A DNA stretch of 64,000 bases from Siphonodentalium dalli (lineage: Eukaryota; Mollusca; Scaphopoda; Gadilida; Siphonodentaliidae): the NCBI GenBank assembly GCA_032622095.1, contig CP136065.1, forward strand, positions 213,448,151 through 213,512,150, read 5' to 3'. Both the position numbers and the translations under genes were made by a program. This document shows positions 1 through 45,574 of this stretch, piece by piece. Within the stretch, counting starts at the first letter, position 1; each line of letters opens with the position of its first letter. Below the pieces are notes generated by a model, which was not told the DNA's origin, ran no database searches, and saw only the letters and a program-made list of their open reading frames with translations.

Positions 1-312
1 TCACCAAAAAAAGTGTTAAAGGTTACACAGGTTTTTCAAAATGTGCTGAATGGAACACAGGTTTTGAAATGTTGTTCAAAAGGACGTTCAGTTTTCGTAT
101 CTGCCATGATTTCTTTTAGAGAATAATTGTTTATGTTCCAATGAATATTAAAATGTAGTGAAAACAAACTGCTAATGGGCGCCAGACTTTCATAAGCACA
201 AATTAAGTAACGGTGTTCGTGCCATCACAAACCCTGTGTATACCATTCAGCTCATTTTCAAACGCTGTGTATACCCTTCAGCACTTTTTTGATGAGAGTG
301 ACACCCTCAGCG
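1..312. repeat. palindromic dispersed repeat, copy 1 (cut by window start)
   Basis: The left part contains CACCAAAAAAAGTG and GTTACACAGG, and the right part contains their reverse complements (CCTTCAGCACTTTTTT, GAGAGTGACACC). The arrangement is the same as in the copy at 826-1135, including the unique centre with TTTTCGTATCTGCCATGAT. It is a non-coding inverted-repeat element whose left terminus lies outside the window. Confidence 0.7.
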
Positions 313-825
313 TTAGTATTTACTACATGTAGTACATATTTTTAAGGGTGAAAATTAAAAAACTTAAAATGAAAAATGGCACTTTTGTCGAGTCTGTCCG
401 GCTAAATAATTAAATCACCAATGGACTAGACTAAAACTGCATGCAGTGCTCCCAATCGTATCAACTTGGATATACACAATTGACGTTTCTCTGTATTCCA
501 TGCATACATTAAAAATAATATCGAAAGAATGTCAGAGGCCCCGATTAAAATAATTTAGCTATCATACACAAAAATCTACTATTCAATAATTTTGGAGTGT
601 GTTTTCAATGTTTTATAGGCCAGAAACCCCAGAAAACCGCGATTTTAAAATATTTTAAAGAAATTATACAATTTTTTTGTATAGATCGAACAGAGCAACG
701 AGATTCGCCAAGAAAAACATCAATGCGCGCCTATATATGATATAATTATTTTCCTCCAATACCATATATGATTATCATATTGTTTGAGATCGTCCAATGT
801 GTATAAAATAGTAGGACCTAGTATA

Positions 826-1135
826 GCTGAAGGGGTCACTCTCACCAAAAAAAGTACTGAAGGGTACACAGGATTTGAAAATGTGCTGAAGGGTACACAG
901 GGTTTGGAATGTCGTTCTAAATGGCGTTTAGTTTTCGTATCTGCCATGATTTCTGTTAGAGAATAATTGCAATGAACATTAAAATTAACTGAAAACAAAC
1001 TGCTAATGGAGACTTTCAGAAACACAGTTTAAGTAACGATGTTAGTGGCGATCACAAACCCTGTGTACCCTTCAGCACATTTTCAAATCCTGTGTACCTT
1101 TCAGCACTTTTTTTGGTGAGAGTGACACCTTCAGC
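826..1135. mobile_element. palindromic MITE-like element, copy 2
   Basis: The ends are inverted: GCTGAAGGGGTCACTCTCAC at the left matches the complement of GAGTGACACCTTCAGC at the right. The inverted arms extend about 85 bp. The centre (about 915-1050) matches the copy at 1-312. There is no coding capacity beyond chance ORFs, and no clear target duplication is visible. Confidence 0.65.
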
Positions 1136-2923
1136 CCTAGGCTATCAAAAAAATTGCAGCTGTCAGAAAAGTATAACTAAAGAAAGATTACAAAAAAACA
1201 TGCCACCATTTCCAAAAATCTTATAGAATCGATGACTCTACAAATATTGTTACGCCTTATAGGATAGATACTCCAGCAGTCTGAACCCTCGAACATTCAT
1301 CAACTAGGCCATTAAAATGTACATAGAGGGATCAATGTCGCATAAGTTAAATCAAGTACGTTAACCGAGATGTAAAATGAAGGTACATGGCTAAATTATT
1401 AATGCGAAAAGGCACAGCTCCCATATTAAACCCACGCAGTCTGATGCAGAGAGCCCATGTCAGTGACTAGCGATGTTTGTTGATAAATCACTGTAACATT
1501 TTTGTTTACACAACAATGGTTTCAACACACGAAATTTAGTTATTGGAGAATGATATCATTGATGGGGACAATTTACGACTCGCGTTCATTCCGATGTTAC
1601 CATGTGGGATAACTCTTAAGTATATAACATTCTAAAAATAGTAGCGAAAAAATGTCCCACTTGGTGATCGCATTATATAAGTAAATATCGATGTCAAATC
1701 AATATTAATTGATAGAAGCATTTCCGGACAGGTGTCTAGGCTTCGACAAATATCTATTATTGTATACCCCTGAAACTATATAAAACGTGTTTAGTAAGAG
1801 ATGGACAAGTTCACTGGTTTATAACATCTTACTTACATTAAAGTTTCATAATTACGATAGCACAGGCCGGAAACAGTCATGGCGTTTCATCACATTATAT
1901 ATGTTTAATCGTAAGTCGGCCAATAAATGAATGAAATTATACTTCAATACGTTGTATGCTTCGTTGCCCATAGGAATTCATTTTGGTCCATTTAATTTAT
2001 TTCGCCGCAGTAATTCTCCGTGCAGTTTGTTCTTAGTTTAAATTACCTATATCCGTATCTACAGACTACAGATGGTCATCTCAGATGGTAAAGATTAACA
2101 GGTAGCCTGAAATCTAGAGACTTGACTTTATATATTTAAGGTTCTGTTTTTTACAAACATTCATTATGTGGATAGTTTTATTTTACTATATGATCATTTG
2201 AGAACTATCAATTTTCTCATCATGCAAGGGAAACCGCCCGTATCCATTTAATTTGAGCTAAATTTTATCCTAAATAAGAACGAATATGTCCCTTTAAAAC
2301 GATACATGCGTTTGGATCGAACATCCACTGCGCATGTCCGGAAATAATACACAATCGAAATTTCCCGGATGTTGGCGAAATGCTGAAAATTTTGTGAGCA
2401 AATCCCAAATAAAACCATTTAACGGAGTGATTTATTCGCGTGTGTCAGCTTACTTTCGCGTCAGACAATATATAAACGAATACAATTCACACTTTAGAAT
2501 CAGATTTAAATGTATATGTTGAACAGTTTGTACGTAGTAAGAATTTGAAGACGGAACCGCGTGTCGACTGTCCAGAGCCCGTCGCGGTTTGTCTCGCAGC
2601 GCAGTGCTGAATCTATATTTATTTTAACCCTAGTGTATAGTACTTTCGCGATCCTTTCGATCTTTACGGATACAGATCGACCCACTTTATCCAAAGTTAT
2701 TTTGTTTTGAAGCCCTGACTTTTTTGGCCACAGTAGGGCACATAACAAACTGGGATAGGACTGAATGGCCCGGGTCCATTCATCATTTCATGGGATGGGT
2801 TTGAAATTGAATGCATGCGTGACAAAATGACAAGCTGCAGGACGTATTTGTGTGTGGTGGCCAATATCTCGAAGAATATGCCACTCATTTTGGTGTCTAT
2901 CAAAGCTAGATATTCGGGAGCTC
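1136..2923. other. intergenic, nothing recognised
   Basis: AT-rich sequence with no ORF resembling a known protein, no RNA gene I can fold, and no obvious repeat partner elsewhere in the window. Confidence 0.5.
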
Positions 2924-3245
2924 ATAAAAGCCGAACACAACCGAACATAACCGAACACAAGTCCAAATAATGGGAAATTTCACGAATAAAGTTCATAGGC
3001 ATATGTATTCATGTTCACACTATTACTATACGAACTTTGGTGGAGTTCGGGCCAATAATAAGTGTTTTATTCGATATTTTGTAAAACGCGTTTAGTGTTC
3101 GGCATAGAAAAGCCGAACACAAGTTTATGTTCGACACTCAGTCACCGGTAATTAATTAACACATAGATATGCATAGATGTGGCGTTAGCTGGCGTTTGAG
3201 ATATATAACTCTATATACAGTCTACTAAATATAAGACCACCTTGT

Positions 3246-3384
3246 AAAGTTCATAGGCATATGTATTCACGTTCATACTATTACTATACGAAGTTTGGTG
3301 GAGTTTAGTTCAATAATGAGTGTTTTGTTGGGTGTTTTGTATAACGCGTTTGTGTTTGGCATAGAAAAGCCGAACACAAACTTC
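3246..3384 (+). repeat. internal third copy of the 200-bp terminal repeat
   Basis: It repeats the inner two thirds of the 2924-3123 arm in the same orientation (AAGTTCATAGGCATATGTAT through GGCATAGAAAAGCCGAACAC) with scattered substitutions. Another short fragment of the family (GGACTTGTGTTCGGCATTC) lies near 6355-6374. Confidence 0.7.
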
Positions 3385-4283
3385 TGTCTCATGGATTAGA
3401 TTATCCGCTGATAATTAATATCTGCCAGAAGGGATTTGGCAGGTTTAATTCGCGAGAAAAAACGTGTTTTGTTGTCCATTTTCGTCTGCATTCTCACTAA
3501 AATGTTACCCCCCCCCCGCCCGTTATTATTATAAGTCATTTCGTACAAAGTGGTAGTTTAGATGGATCATACTGGACAAATGCGAACATATCAGCACGCC
3601 CCGGACTTCTAAGAAGTAGTAAATCGGTTGTCGAGTTAAGATACTCATGCGGAAATGGTTCGGAGAATATAATACTAACCACAAAACAAATAGTTTATTG
3701 CAATCATAAGTAAACATTGTAAAATTATATATAATAGTGTTCTTGTTGGCGACATAACATCTCTTGGTGGTGGTGCAGGGAATTATGGTGGAATTGATGT
3801 CAATCATAGTATATGTTCAAAGTACTATACAATATACTATACAATATACTTATATGCAAATTCTGTCCTCGGCGGAACGGATTTGGGCAGAGTTTGTTCT
3901 CCTTGAAGTCAGTGGATGGAAATGGCTCTGATGCGTGCCTAACTTTTGTGTATATGTCATGCTGTATGGTGGAAGCCGATATAAAGCCAGTGTTCAACTT
4001 ATCGTAGAAACACATGCATCGAATACCGATTGAATTTAAATGAATTGTCTGAATACGAATAAAGAGCGTTTCGTATTGTATCTTTTTTAAAGTCTGATAT
4101 GCAGGAATTTAAGATCGTTTTCAAAAATGTGCCTGATATGACAGGAATGTGATATGAAAGGAATAATTATTTGGCGCCAAGATACCTTTTGACGCTTGCT
4201 AGGGTTGATTGATCTAGTTTTGCATGCCTTTACTCTTTTAGTCTGACATGGCTTCTTTGCAATAGCCGCGGTTTTCGGTATCG

Positions 4284-4550
4284 TCAAACGTCCGTCAGTC
4301 GAAATTTGTCGAAGATTCTGGCATACATTAAATTGGTCACCAAGCGATGACTTAGTAAAAAGTCATTGATTTTCAATTGCTGGCACTCTACATGAAACCA
4401 TCGGTCACACATATCGCAGCCGATGCTGCGTATCTCGTGACATTCCTGGGAACAAACACCACATGGGTAAATCAATTTGGAATTAGGCATTGTAGAATTT
4501 TCAGACCTGTGATCAGAATGCCAAATACTGCTGAGATTGTGATTTGCCAA
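4284..4550 (-). pseudogene. PHD-type zinc-finger coding fragment, probably retro/transposon derived
   Basis: The 88-codon frame contains a PHD-like metal-binding series: C30-x2-C33, C45-x2-C48, H53-x2-C56, with the typical context CDMCDRWFHVEC. PHD fingers use a C4-H-C3 set, and the last C-x2-C pair is missing from this frame. A minus-strand frame just downstream (4087-4287) is basic and could be a frameshifted continuation. PHD fingers of this kind are common in invertebrate genomes in front of reverse transcriptases and in expanded transposon-linked families; that link is family knowledge plus inference here. The fragment lies inside the element with 200-bp inverted ends. It has no visible splice partners, so I treat it as broken. 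A short exon of a real gene cannot be excluded. Confidence 0.5.
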
Positions 4551-5243
4551 ATAATATCATACCACATTCTTATATAGAACTTCTCGGATATTGCACCATG
4601 AACTCACTTTCTTGTCACTCAAATATTGTTTTTACAATCGTACGTTGTCTTTCATGGCGGGGCCCACCAAAAGCATGTTGTTTCTATAATAGTATAGGCG
4701 CCATCAAATACTGATTGCAACTAACTGTCAAAACACTGAACTACAATAGGTGAGAGACCGCCACCAACAACAATTAAAGCCTTTCGGCTTAGTGACCATA
4801 TATCTGATATTAATTATCACCTAGCTAGACAGCCGTTATAGACTAATACACGAGAGAAGCTTGTGTTCGGCTTTTCTATGCCGAACACTGAACGCGTTTT
4901 ACAAAATATCGAATAAAACACTTATTATTGGCCCTAACTCCACCAAACTTCGTATATTAATAGTGTGAACATGAATACACACGCCTATGAACTTTATTCG
5001 TTATATTTCCCATTATTTGGACTTGTGTTCGGTTATGTTCGGTTGTGTTCGGCTTTTATACGCACCGAGATATTCACCCCAACCAAATATATTACCTGCG
5101 GCTGCGCACTGCAACTCAACTGATCTTGTTTCATTATTTGGCCAACAACTGTTCCTCCTACACTAAAATTATGGCTGTGGGATTAATTTATGGGCATAAA
5201 GTCTGTTATTGCTACATAGCTGTAGAATTGCGTTTTTAAAAGC

Positions 5244-5620
5244 TACCCTGCTGGACAAAACAAGTGTCCACTTAACCGCAGTGCGGTTAGCGTTGCCACC
5301 GCGGCTGAAATGCAACTACACCGCGGCTCCACTGACTAACTACAGTTGGGCCGCGGTGTACTTGCCGTTTGGCAATGGTGTAGTTGCCACAGTGTATGTT
5401 CATTAAACTGAAAAAAGACGATACAAACCAGAAATATAACCACGGTGTACATGCTGTTCGGCCGCGGTGTAGTTGCCTTTCAGCCATGGTGTACTTGCCG
5501 TTCGGCCAGTGTACTTGTCGTTTGGCCGCGGTGCTCAACTGCAGTTACAAACTCTGACACCGCGGCCTAACGGCAAATTTACCGCGGTGCCAATGGACAC
5601 TTGTTTTGTCCAGCGGGGTA
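5244..5620. mobile_element. GC-rich foldback element
   Basis: The ends are inverted: TACCCTGCTGGACAAAACAA at the left and the complement of TTGTTTTGTCCAGCGGGGTA at the right, continuing into AGTGTCCA. TA at both ends fits a Tc1/mariner-like target. The interior repeats GC-rich words such as CCGCGGTGTA and TTGCCGTTTGGC in both orientations, unlike the AT-rich surroundings. It is non-coding. Confidence 0.65.
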
Positions 5621-5972
5621 TCAGGCCTGAAAATTCATCAAACTAAGTTTTGTGAGAATAAAACCAGCTTATAATTGCAATTTGTAATTTTGGCAAATCA
5701 AGTATACTAGTATACATCTCCTTGGTGTGGAGAGGTGTTGATATAAACTTGGTTTCATTTACGATATCCTAGTCCAGAAGGGTACATTTCGATATACTAG
5801 TAGTTTACACATGATCTGGGATTGCCTAGCTGGAAAGTTTTCCAAGGTTCATGCCATTTCTGTAGGTATTCAAAGTAATCATGAAAATGCATTCTTATAA
5901 ATAGCATGAAAGTTTGTCAATGATAATAAAGATAACTCATTTCAGTGGCACATAGTTATCATTCGCCAGTAG

Positions 5973-6763
5973 TAGAGATGGGTGGTTTTGATTTTTTACG
6001 TTCGGTTTCGATTTTTCTGGGAGAAAAAACCTCGGTTTCCGTTTCGGTTTTCGTTTTTTTTTTACTAGATAGTGAAATTATACTGAAATACATACAATTT
6101 GAGTATATACTTTCAAAGTAACCGTAATTAGAGTCAATAATATCCAATAACGTTGAATATTTGAGGAAGGAAATGCGATCACAGGTAAACAACAGAACAA
6201 AATGCCGACGCAAACTGAATCCAACACGATAAGATGATATAATTCGGTGTTTAAAAAAATAAACACCCCTCATCTTCACTATTTATCCCTTTCTGACATG
6301 TTTAAAACATATTTATCATATTATATGCATTGGTATCTGATTATCGCCTTATTTGGACTTGTGTTCGGCATTCATATAGTTAGCCAGACTCTGGCTTAAG
6401 CGACGTTTTTATGACATATTAAGCAGCGACATTTTTTTTTAGTCGTCTCCATGAGTTAGACGCGTAAAATAACTCCAAACAGGGCTTTTTGTTGAACCCT
6501 GTTCGTTATTTTGTTCGGCCATGTTTTGAAAAAGAACAAAAACAGTCGCCTACGATATTATAACAACACATATCTGAGACGAAATTGACACATTCCGGTA
6601 TAATATTGATCAGAGAGGCCGATAATTTGATAACAATATCAACTAATAAGTACCTGGGGAGGTATATAATAAGTTGATTTAAGTGAAAAATAAACATAAA
6701 AAAAAACGTAATGTCGGTTTGAGCAGAATCGCGTCGGTTTTCTCGGTTAACCGCCCATCACTA
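5973..6763. mobile_element. non-autonomous hAT-type element, 791 bp
   Basis: It is flanked on both sides by the same 8 bases, GCCAGTAG (5965-5972 and 6764-6771), a perfect target duplication. The termini are inverted: TAGAGATGGGTGGTT at the left and the complement of AACCGCCCATCACTA at the right. Eight-base duplications and TAG/CAG-type ends are typical of the hAT superfamily. Subterminal stretches repeat CGGTTT words. No transposase ORF is present; the minus-strand ORFs here are chance frames, and one runs across the left boundary. Confidence 0.85.
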
Positions 6764-6959
6764 GCCAGTAGCGCACCGCCTGTAATAATTGTTTTGACAA
6801 AGGTATTGTACTAGTAGCTGCCAACACCGGAGTATCAGAAGCCAAATTGGTAACTTTTTAAAGACTTTGTACTGCAGAATGCAATCTCAATACAAATTTT
6901 ATTTTTGTACTGGAGTATTTTCTGTTGCAGCATATGCAATTTACGGATTATAATTTGTT

Positions 6960-7530
6960 TAACTTGAGACTGTAGGAGCTATAGTGATCACTCCTCGGCC
7001 GTCGTCCGTCTATCCATCCGTCAACAATCATCTTCCCCAGTAACATAAGACCGTATGGGTTCATATTTGGTGTGGATGTTCCCTGTGTGACTCACATTCA
7101 GATTTGTTAAAATGAGATCACCTGGTCAAATAGTTGCTAAGCCAGGACCATAACTCTTTCCCGCCATATTAGTAGTAATTCTTAAAACAACTTCTCCAGA
7201 ATCATAACACGGAATGGGTTCATATTTGATGTGGATGTTCCCCAGGTGACTCACATTCAGAATTGCTAAAATGAGGTCACCAAGTCAAATATTTGCAAAG
7301 CCAGGGCCATAACTGTTTCCCTCCATAGTAATTTTTTAAATAACTTCTTCTCCAGAACCATAAGACCGAATGGGTTCATTTTTGGGGTCACCAGGTCACA
7401 TAGTTGTGAAGCCAGGACAATAACTCTTTCCGAACATATTAATTCTTAAAACGACTTCTCAAGAAACATCGGGCCTATTTAGCTTATATTTGGTATATAT
7501 GGTGGAACTCCTTGCTCAATTTATTATATA
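6960..7530 (+). repeat. degenerate ~160-bp tandem repeat of the CCGTCCGTC class
   Basis: Starting near GAGCTATAGTGATCACTCCT, units recur with the words ACCATAAGACCG, GGGTTCATATTTGG, GTGACTCACATTCAGA, GAGGTCACC and CCAGGGCCATAACT, spaced about 160 bp. The same unit recurs at 57275-58810. This repeat style is common in molluscan genomes. It is not coding. Confidence 0.65.
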
Positions 7531-9311
7531 AAAAAAAAGAAAACATGCCATCATGGGGATAACCGTTCAAAGTTACTCACCTTCTTAATGACTTCAAATG
7601 TGGAATGAAAATCAACTTCAAGTGGGTAGAATATTCCATTTGGAAGAAGAATGTCCAACTTTATTTGCCCAGAATCCTTCATTGCATTTGCAATATCAGG
7701 GATAATTATCGTGTTGATCGCCGGAGGTATGGTCTTTATTTGTGATGCTCAAATTCTTATGTCATCATTTTTGAATGATTTACCTAGCAACATAATCATA
7801 AAATAGTCTTCTATTCATCTATTATGTAACATAAAGATTAAAGAAGGATGTAATAATAAAATAGTCCACAATTAATTTCAATGATCTGTATGATTAATAT
7901 TAAAGAATGACATAATTAGTCCACAATTAAAAATAATTGACCCACCCCAAAATTTCAAGAATGAGTAGGTACATGTAGGTAGGTAATTACTTTTTTTTAA
8001 TTACAAGTAATCATTGGTTGGATTAAAGGTGCTCAATCCGATTTGATGGTCCCATATAATCAGATAAACTACTTTTGAGGAAAAATTCACTTCAACTCTT
8101 AAAATATACCGTTTGAAAATTATAAGATAAATGGATATCATAGATTGGCATTTACATTGGTTCAAATATGGGCAGAGCATAGAGATTTATCCCCCCCCCC
8201 ACCCACCCTACCTGTATATATGCTGTTGAATTCAAGTTTAGTACTGATATAATAATATATAGATTCCTAATGATTTTTAAGCTGACAGGGTGGGGTTGGT
8301 GAGGGGAATGGGGTGAGAGTGTAGAGGGGAGAGTTTTGACCCCTACTTTGATCAATATTTTAAACAGTTGGAAATTTTATGCCTGATACATTAGTTGTAA
8401 ATTTGATTTTCAAAACAAAATAGGTTAAAATTATTCTCATAGTTTGGTTTTTCCAACCAGTATGTTTTAGACCAACAGTCCATATTGTCCTACTTCCTGT
8501 TAAACTGTTGGACTGCAATGCCCACATTTCTTAATGTTATGTAACAACCTTTGTGTCAGGTTGGCCACAAATTTTAACTTTATGTGGGATATCTGGTTGG
8601 AAATCTCCCAAAGTTGGAGAGCTTATAGTACCAGGTGCAAAATTCGAACCTATGAAGGATGTGCAAAAGGAATTTTGTTAAGTTAGGACTGTGTTCTGCT
8701 TCTCTTGACAAACATGTACTGTTGTAGTCTTCAGGCTGAGTCTTTGCAGTCAGGTGACCAACTTCACAGTCATTGACTGTCTTCTTCCTACATTTTTCGG
8801 TCATTTTGTTTTAAACATGGCACAGATATTTAGTATCATGGGAACCTGTAAATCTGCCAATATGAGGTCCGTCAGTCTTTTTTGTGGAGTTTTGACTTGG
8901 AAAATGTTCTCAAAATGGATAATTTTGTCCTGAGCTTTTTTTCCTACATTTTTCTGTCAACTTTTTAAAAACTCTTCCAAGATATTTAGACTATTTAGTT
9001 CCAAGGGGACCTGTGATTATGAGATCCATCTGACTTTTTTTTGTGGAGTTATCCCCCTCTTTTGACTTGCAGAAAATTGTCCGAGCTTGTATTCCTACAT
9101 TTTCCAGTCAATAGTTTTTAAAACTTGGCACAGAGACCGATTGGGCATTTTTTTTTTTAATTTTTCTCCACTGCCACGGGGGTATCCTTAGTCCCATTGG
9201 GGCAGCACATCTCTAGTTCTTTATAGTCAGAATTTTACAGATAAGTAGAATCATACGTTTGTTTCCAGTTCTGAAATAGTTTTATCATGGTTGTGTTTTG
9301 TATTTTTTCAG
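7531..9311. other. upstream region of USP36; no upstream exon identified
   Basis: No ORF resembling a known protein. Around 8830-9215 lie fragments of the repeat also seen at 14181-14743 (TTTTCCTACATTTTTCTGTC, and a tail with CTTAGTCCCATTGGGGCAGC). The first coding exon has an acceptor in front of it, so a 5' non-coding exon and the promoter should lie further upstream, but I could not place them. Confidence 0.45.
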
Positions 9312-9342
9312 TTTATCTTAGAAGATCACAAATGTATATGCT

Positions 9343-42862
<33,520 letters not shown>

Positions 42863-43213
42863 TACCATCGTGCACCCAGTTATTAATCTCCACTGTCCAC
42901 ATATAGCCATCACCTATGGGTCTATATGAGAAGTTCGCCAGTAGGCAAGGATCTAGCTCAAAGTATCGCCATCATTGGCTAGATCTATCAGGCGTGATTG
43001 TTGATGCTGGTGCTTCAGACATGGTCACCACTTAACCATCATGCTCATAGTATTTCAAGATTTCTACATCAGAAACAAATACAGCTGAATGATAGCATGC
43101 ACCCAGTAATTCATGAGTTGTGCACTACAGGTTGAGTATAGTTACGTTTCCATATATCACATTCAGTGAAAGTGAGAATGATGTGTCAATAGGAACTTAC
43201 AGCTTCAAGCCAG

Positions 43214-43476
43214 TTAATCCTTCCATGAAGGGAGCTTCCTGAAATTTGCGAAAAACCCTGTGCCAATGCATTATCTTATACATGCTAGTCTCCCATACGG
43301 AGCCTCGCATATGTAAGAGAATACATTGGCCTAACAATATTTATCTTGACCTTGTAAGCCAGTAGATTCTCTTATATATTCGAGGCTCCCATAGGCTCGC
43401 ATATGTAAGAGAATGCACTGGCACAGGAACTTTAATTAATGCTGAACCAGTGCAGCTCCTGTCATGGAAGGGTTAC
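43214..43476. mobile_element. TTAATCCTTCCATGA hairpin element, copy 2
   Basis: Left end TTAATCCTTCCATGAAGGGA, right end AGCTCCTGTCATGGAAGGGTTA. Two divergent hairpins (43259-43332 and 43358-43428) with short loops (CTCCCATACGGAG). The outer ends match 18865-19405. Confidence 0.7.
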
Positions 43477-43507
43477 GATGGATGCCTTTTGTAATTCACA
43501 GTATAAG

Positions 43508-43961
43508 CAAGCCTGAGTTTAGTGTGCCTGTCATTTGCATAATGAGGTCCCCAGAGGATGAGTTTAGTGTTGCTATCCCGCACAGTGGGCTAGCATAACT
43601 AAATTCCCCCTCTGGGGACCGCATTCTGCTTAGGCCTCATCTTCTCTGGAAAGTTTCTTTATTATCAAATTTCTATAGAAACTTATTCACATAGATTCTA
43701 TTTCTTTTTTAGATCAATTTCTCAATATCCCCAAATTGGCAGATGACACATTGCATAGTCGTGGTTCCCAATGGGTGTACATCACAATATTCACCATTTG
43801 CGAACTTCAGTCTATGTCTCCCATAGCAGATGATGGCTTAGCAGAATGAGGTCCCAGAGGGTGAATTTGGTTATGCTAGTCCGCTATGTGGAATAGCGTC
43901 ACAAAATTCACCCTCTGGGGACCTCATTCTGCAAATGATAGGCACACTAAACTCATGCTTG
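43508..43961. mobile_element. CAAGCC foldback element, full-length-type copy
   Basis: Ends CAAGCCTGAGTTTAGTGTGC and the complement of GGCACACTAAACTCATGCTTG; hairpins at about 43540-43628 and 43846-43936. The spacer includes CCCCAAATTGGCAGATGACA and CCCATAGCAGATGATGGCTT. Flanks do not show a clean duplication. Confidence 0.75.
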
Positions 43962-44018
43962 CACCTCTTACATATTTATGACCTGCTATAAATATTTATA
44001 CCACGATCAGGCATTTTA

Positions 44019-44218
44019 TTAACCCTTTCAGTGCCAAGTTCGATTTTGGTATCAACCCATATTTCCTTGATCATTTTTCAAATTTATTGATTATAATAAT
44101 GTGATACATTAGAGCTCTTTTCATCAATGTATCACATTATTAGAATCAATAAATTTGAAAAATTATCCAGGAAATATGGGTCGATAGGAAAAATCGGACT
44201 TGGCACTGAAAGGGTTAA
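44019..44218. mobile_element. TTAACCCTTTCAGTGCC palindromic element, short copy
   Basis: TTAA-bounded, same arms as 27510-27871, but the centre is deleted so the arms meet at CATTAGAGCTCTTTTCATC. Confidence 0.85.
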
Positions 44219-45036
44219 ATGTGAACATCGGTAGGATAAACATTTTCTATACTGTGTATAGCGGTATACTACCCGTATACAGATCACCGTTTCCTTTGCA
44301 ATGATATAGTATATACACATAATATGAACTGTGCACAGTTTGACCTTTCATGACATTAGTGCAGATTTCACGTTAGTCATATAAGGCAATGGCGAGTGAT
44401 GCTATCCACTTATTTTCGTCAATTCAAATCTGTTGACACAAATTCACAGTTGAATTAAAGTTAAAATTCCTACGCCATGTGCGTGAACTTGAGTGAGTTA
44501 AATATACGTGAGCGGTTTCATAGGGTTGTAAAAGTATGTGGCTCTCGTCACATTTTATGGCATTACAAGTGTTTATAAATGATTGTGGTCTAAACAAAAT
44601 ATACTGATAGTATGTCTGAAAAACAAATTTACACCACTCGTGAGTTTGTCGGTCGACCGGCAATCTCTCTCATGGTGTAAAAAAAAAATTTCAGACATTC
44701 GATCCTATTCAGATATTCTATATATAAACAGTGCCTCATCCCAAGCACAACCTCATTGAATAAAGCTTGATGGCTGGAGCTCATTTCGATGCAGATCACA
44801 GATAAATTTTATAGATGAAGTTTCCATGTCTTTATGTTTAATACTGTTTCCATAATACTTGACAAATCTGTAGATTTAATATTTATGGTAAACGTTTTTT
44901 GTTTATGGATTAAGATTGTGTCAATTCATAATGTGAGTAGTATGTTGTTTATATGTTGACGTTTGAAAATGTCAGAAACTTAAATGAGTTGTAAGTGAAA
45001 CCAGCTATGAATTCCCTTCAAATCTCACACAAGAGG

Positions 45037-45226
45037 TACATTAATGCCCTAAATAATCGACTCCTTAACCGCAGAGGAATTATGGGTAATTTTTCAGGAT
45101 TTAGTCGGAAATATGGCTTGTTGCCATTCATCGGATGAAAGGCAAGCCATATTTCAGACTAAATGCTGAAAAATTACCCATAATTCTGCTGTGGTTAAGG
45201 AGTCGATTATTTAGGGCATTACTGTA
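45037..45226. mobile_element. CAGTAATGCCC Tc1-like MITE, copy 2
   Basis: TACATTAATGCCCTAAATAA at the left and ATTATTTAGGGCATTACTGTA at the right; arms as in 11154-11330, loop around TTCATCGGATGAAAGG. Confidence 0.8.
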
Positions 45227-45574
45227 GCAAGACTAGATTTATTTCATGCAAATATAGGCAGCTTTAATATATTTGACAAGTCTCTTTTAAAAAAAGACTC
45301 ATTTCTTATGGGCATTCAACAAATGACATTTACAATTCATATAAATTTATTGGCATTTTGCCATCGGTCTATATTAATAACCCACATGTTTCTATATATT
45401 TTTTTATTGGGGGCATTATAAGTTTTAAATCGCAAAGAAGCATTCAAAATTTGCTTCAAAAGTGATAAACATCAGTCTGGTGACAATATACATGTGCAAA
45501 TGGGGGCTGGGGAAAAGATAGATTCTTTGACAGCAGTAAAATGCATTTCATGCATACAACTTGCTGAATTGTCG

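Larger units (their letters stand above)
2924..5060. mobile_element. DNA-transposon-like element with ~200-bp terminal inverted repeats
   Basis: The left arm (2924-3123) and right arm (4860-5060) are near-identical reverse complements. Both start ATAAAAGCCGAACACAACCG at the outer edge and end in AAAAGCCGAACACAAG at the inner edge. A third, direct partial copy lies at 3246-3384. Between the arms is a minus-strand PHD-finger coding remnant (4284-4550) and otherwise non-coding sequence. No intact transposase is visible and no exact target duplication is clear. It could be a decayed DNA transposon carrying a captured or native PHD domain, or two solo repeats that landed in opposite orientation around unrelated sequence. 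Confidence 0.55.

Noticed and set aside
5959-6279. 106-codon minus-strand ORF
   Set aside because: It crosses the target duplication and end of the hAT element, so it is not a natural coding unit.
44759-44764. AATAAA as the USP36 polyadenylation signal
   Set aside because: It lies 1.9 kb past the stop beyond three transposon insertions; nothing else ties it to this transcript.
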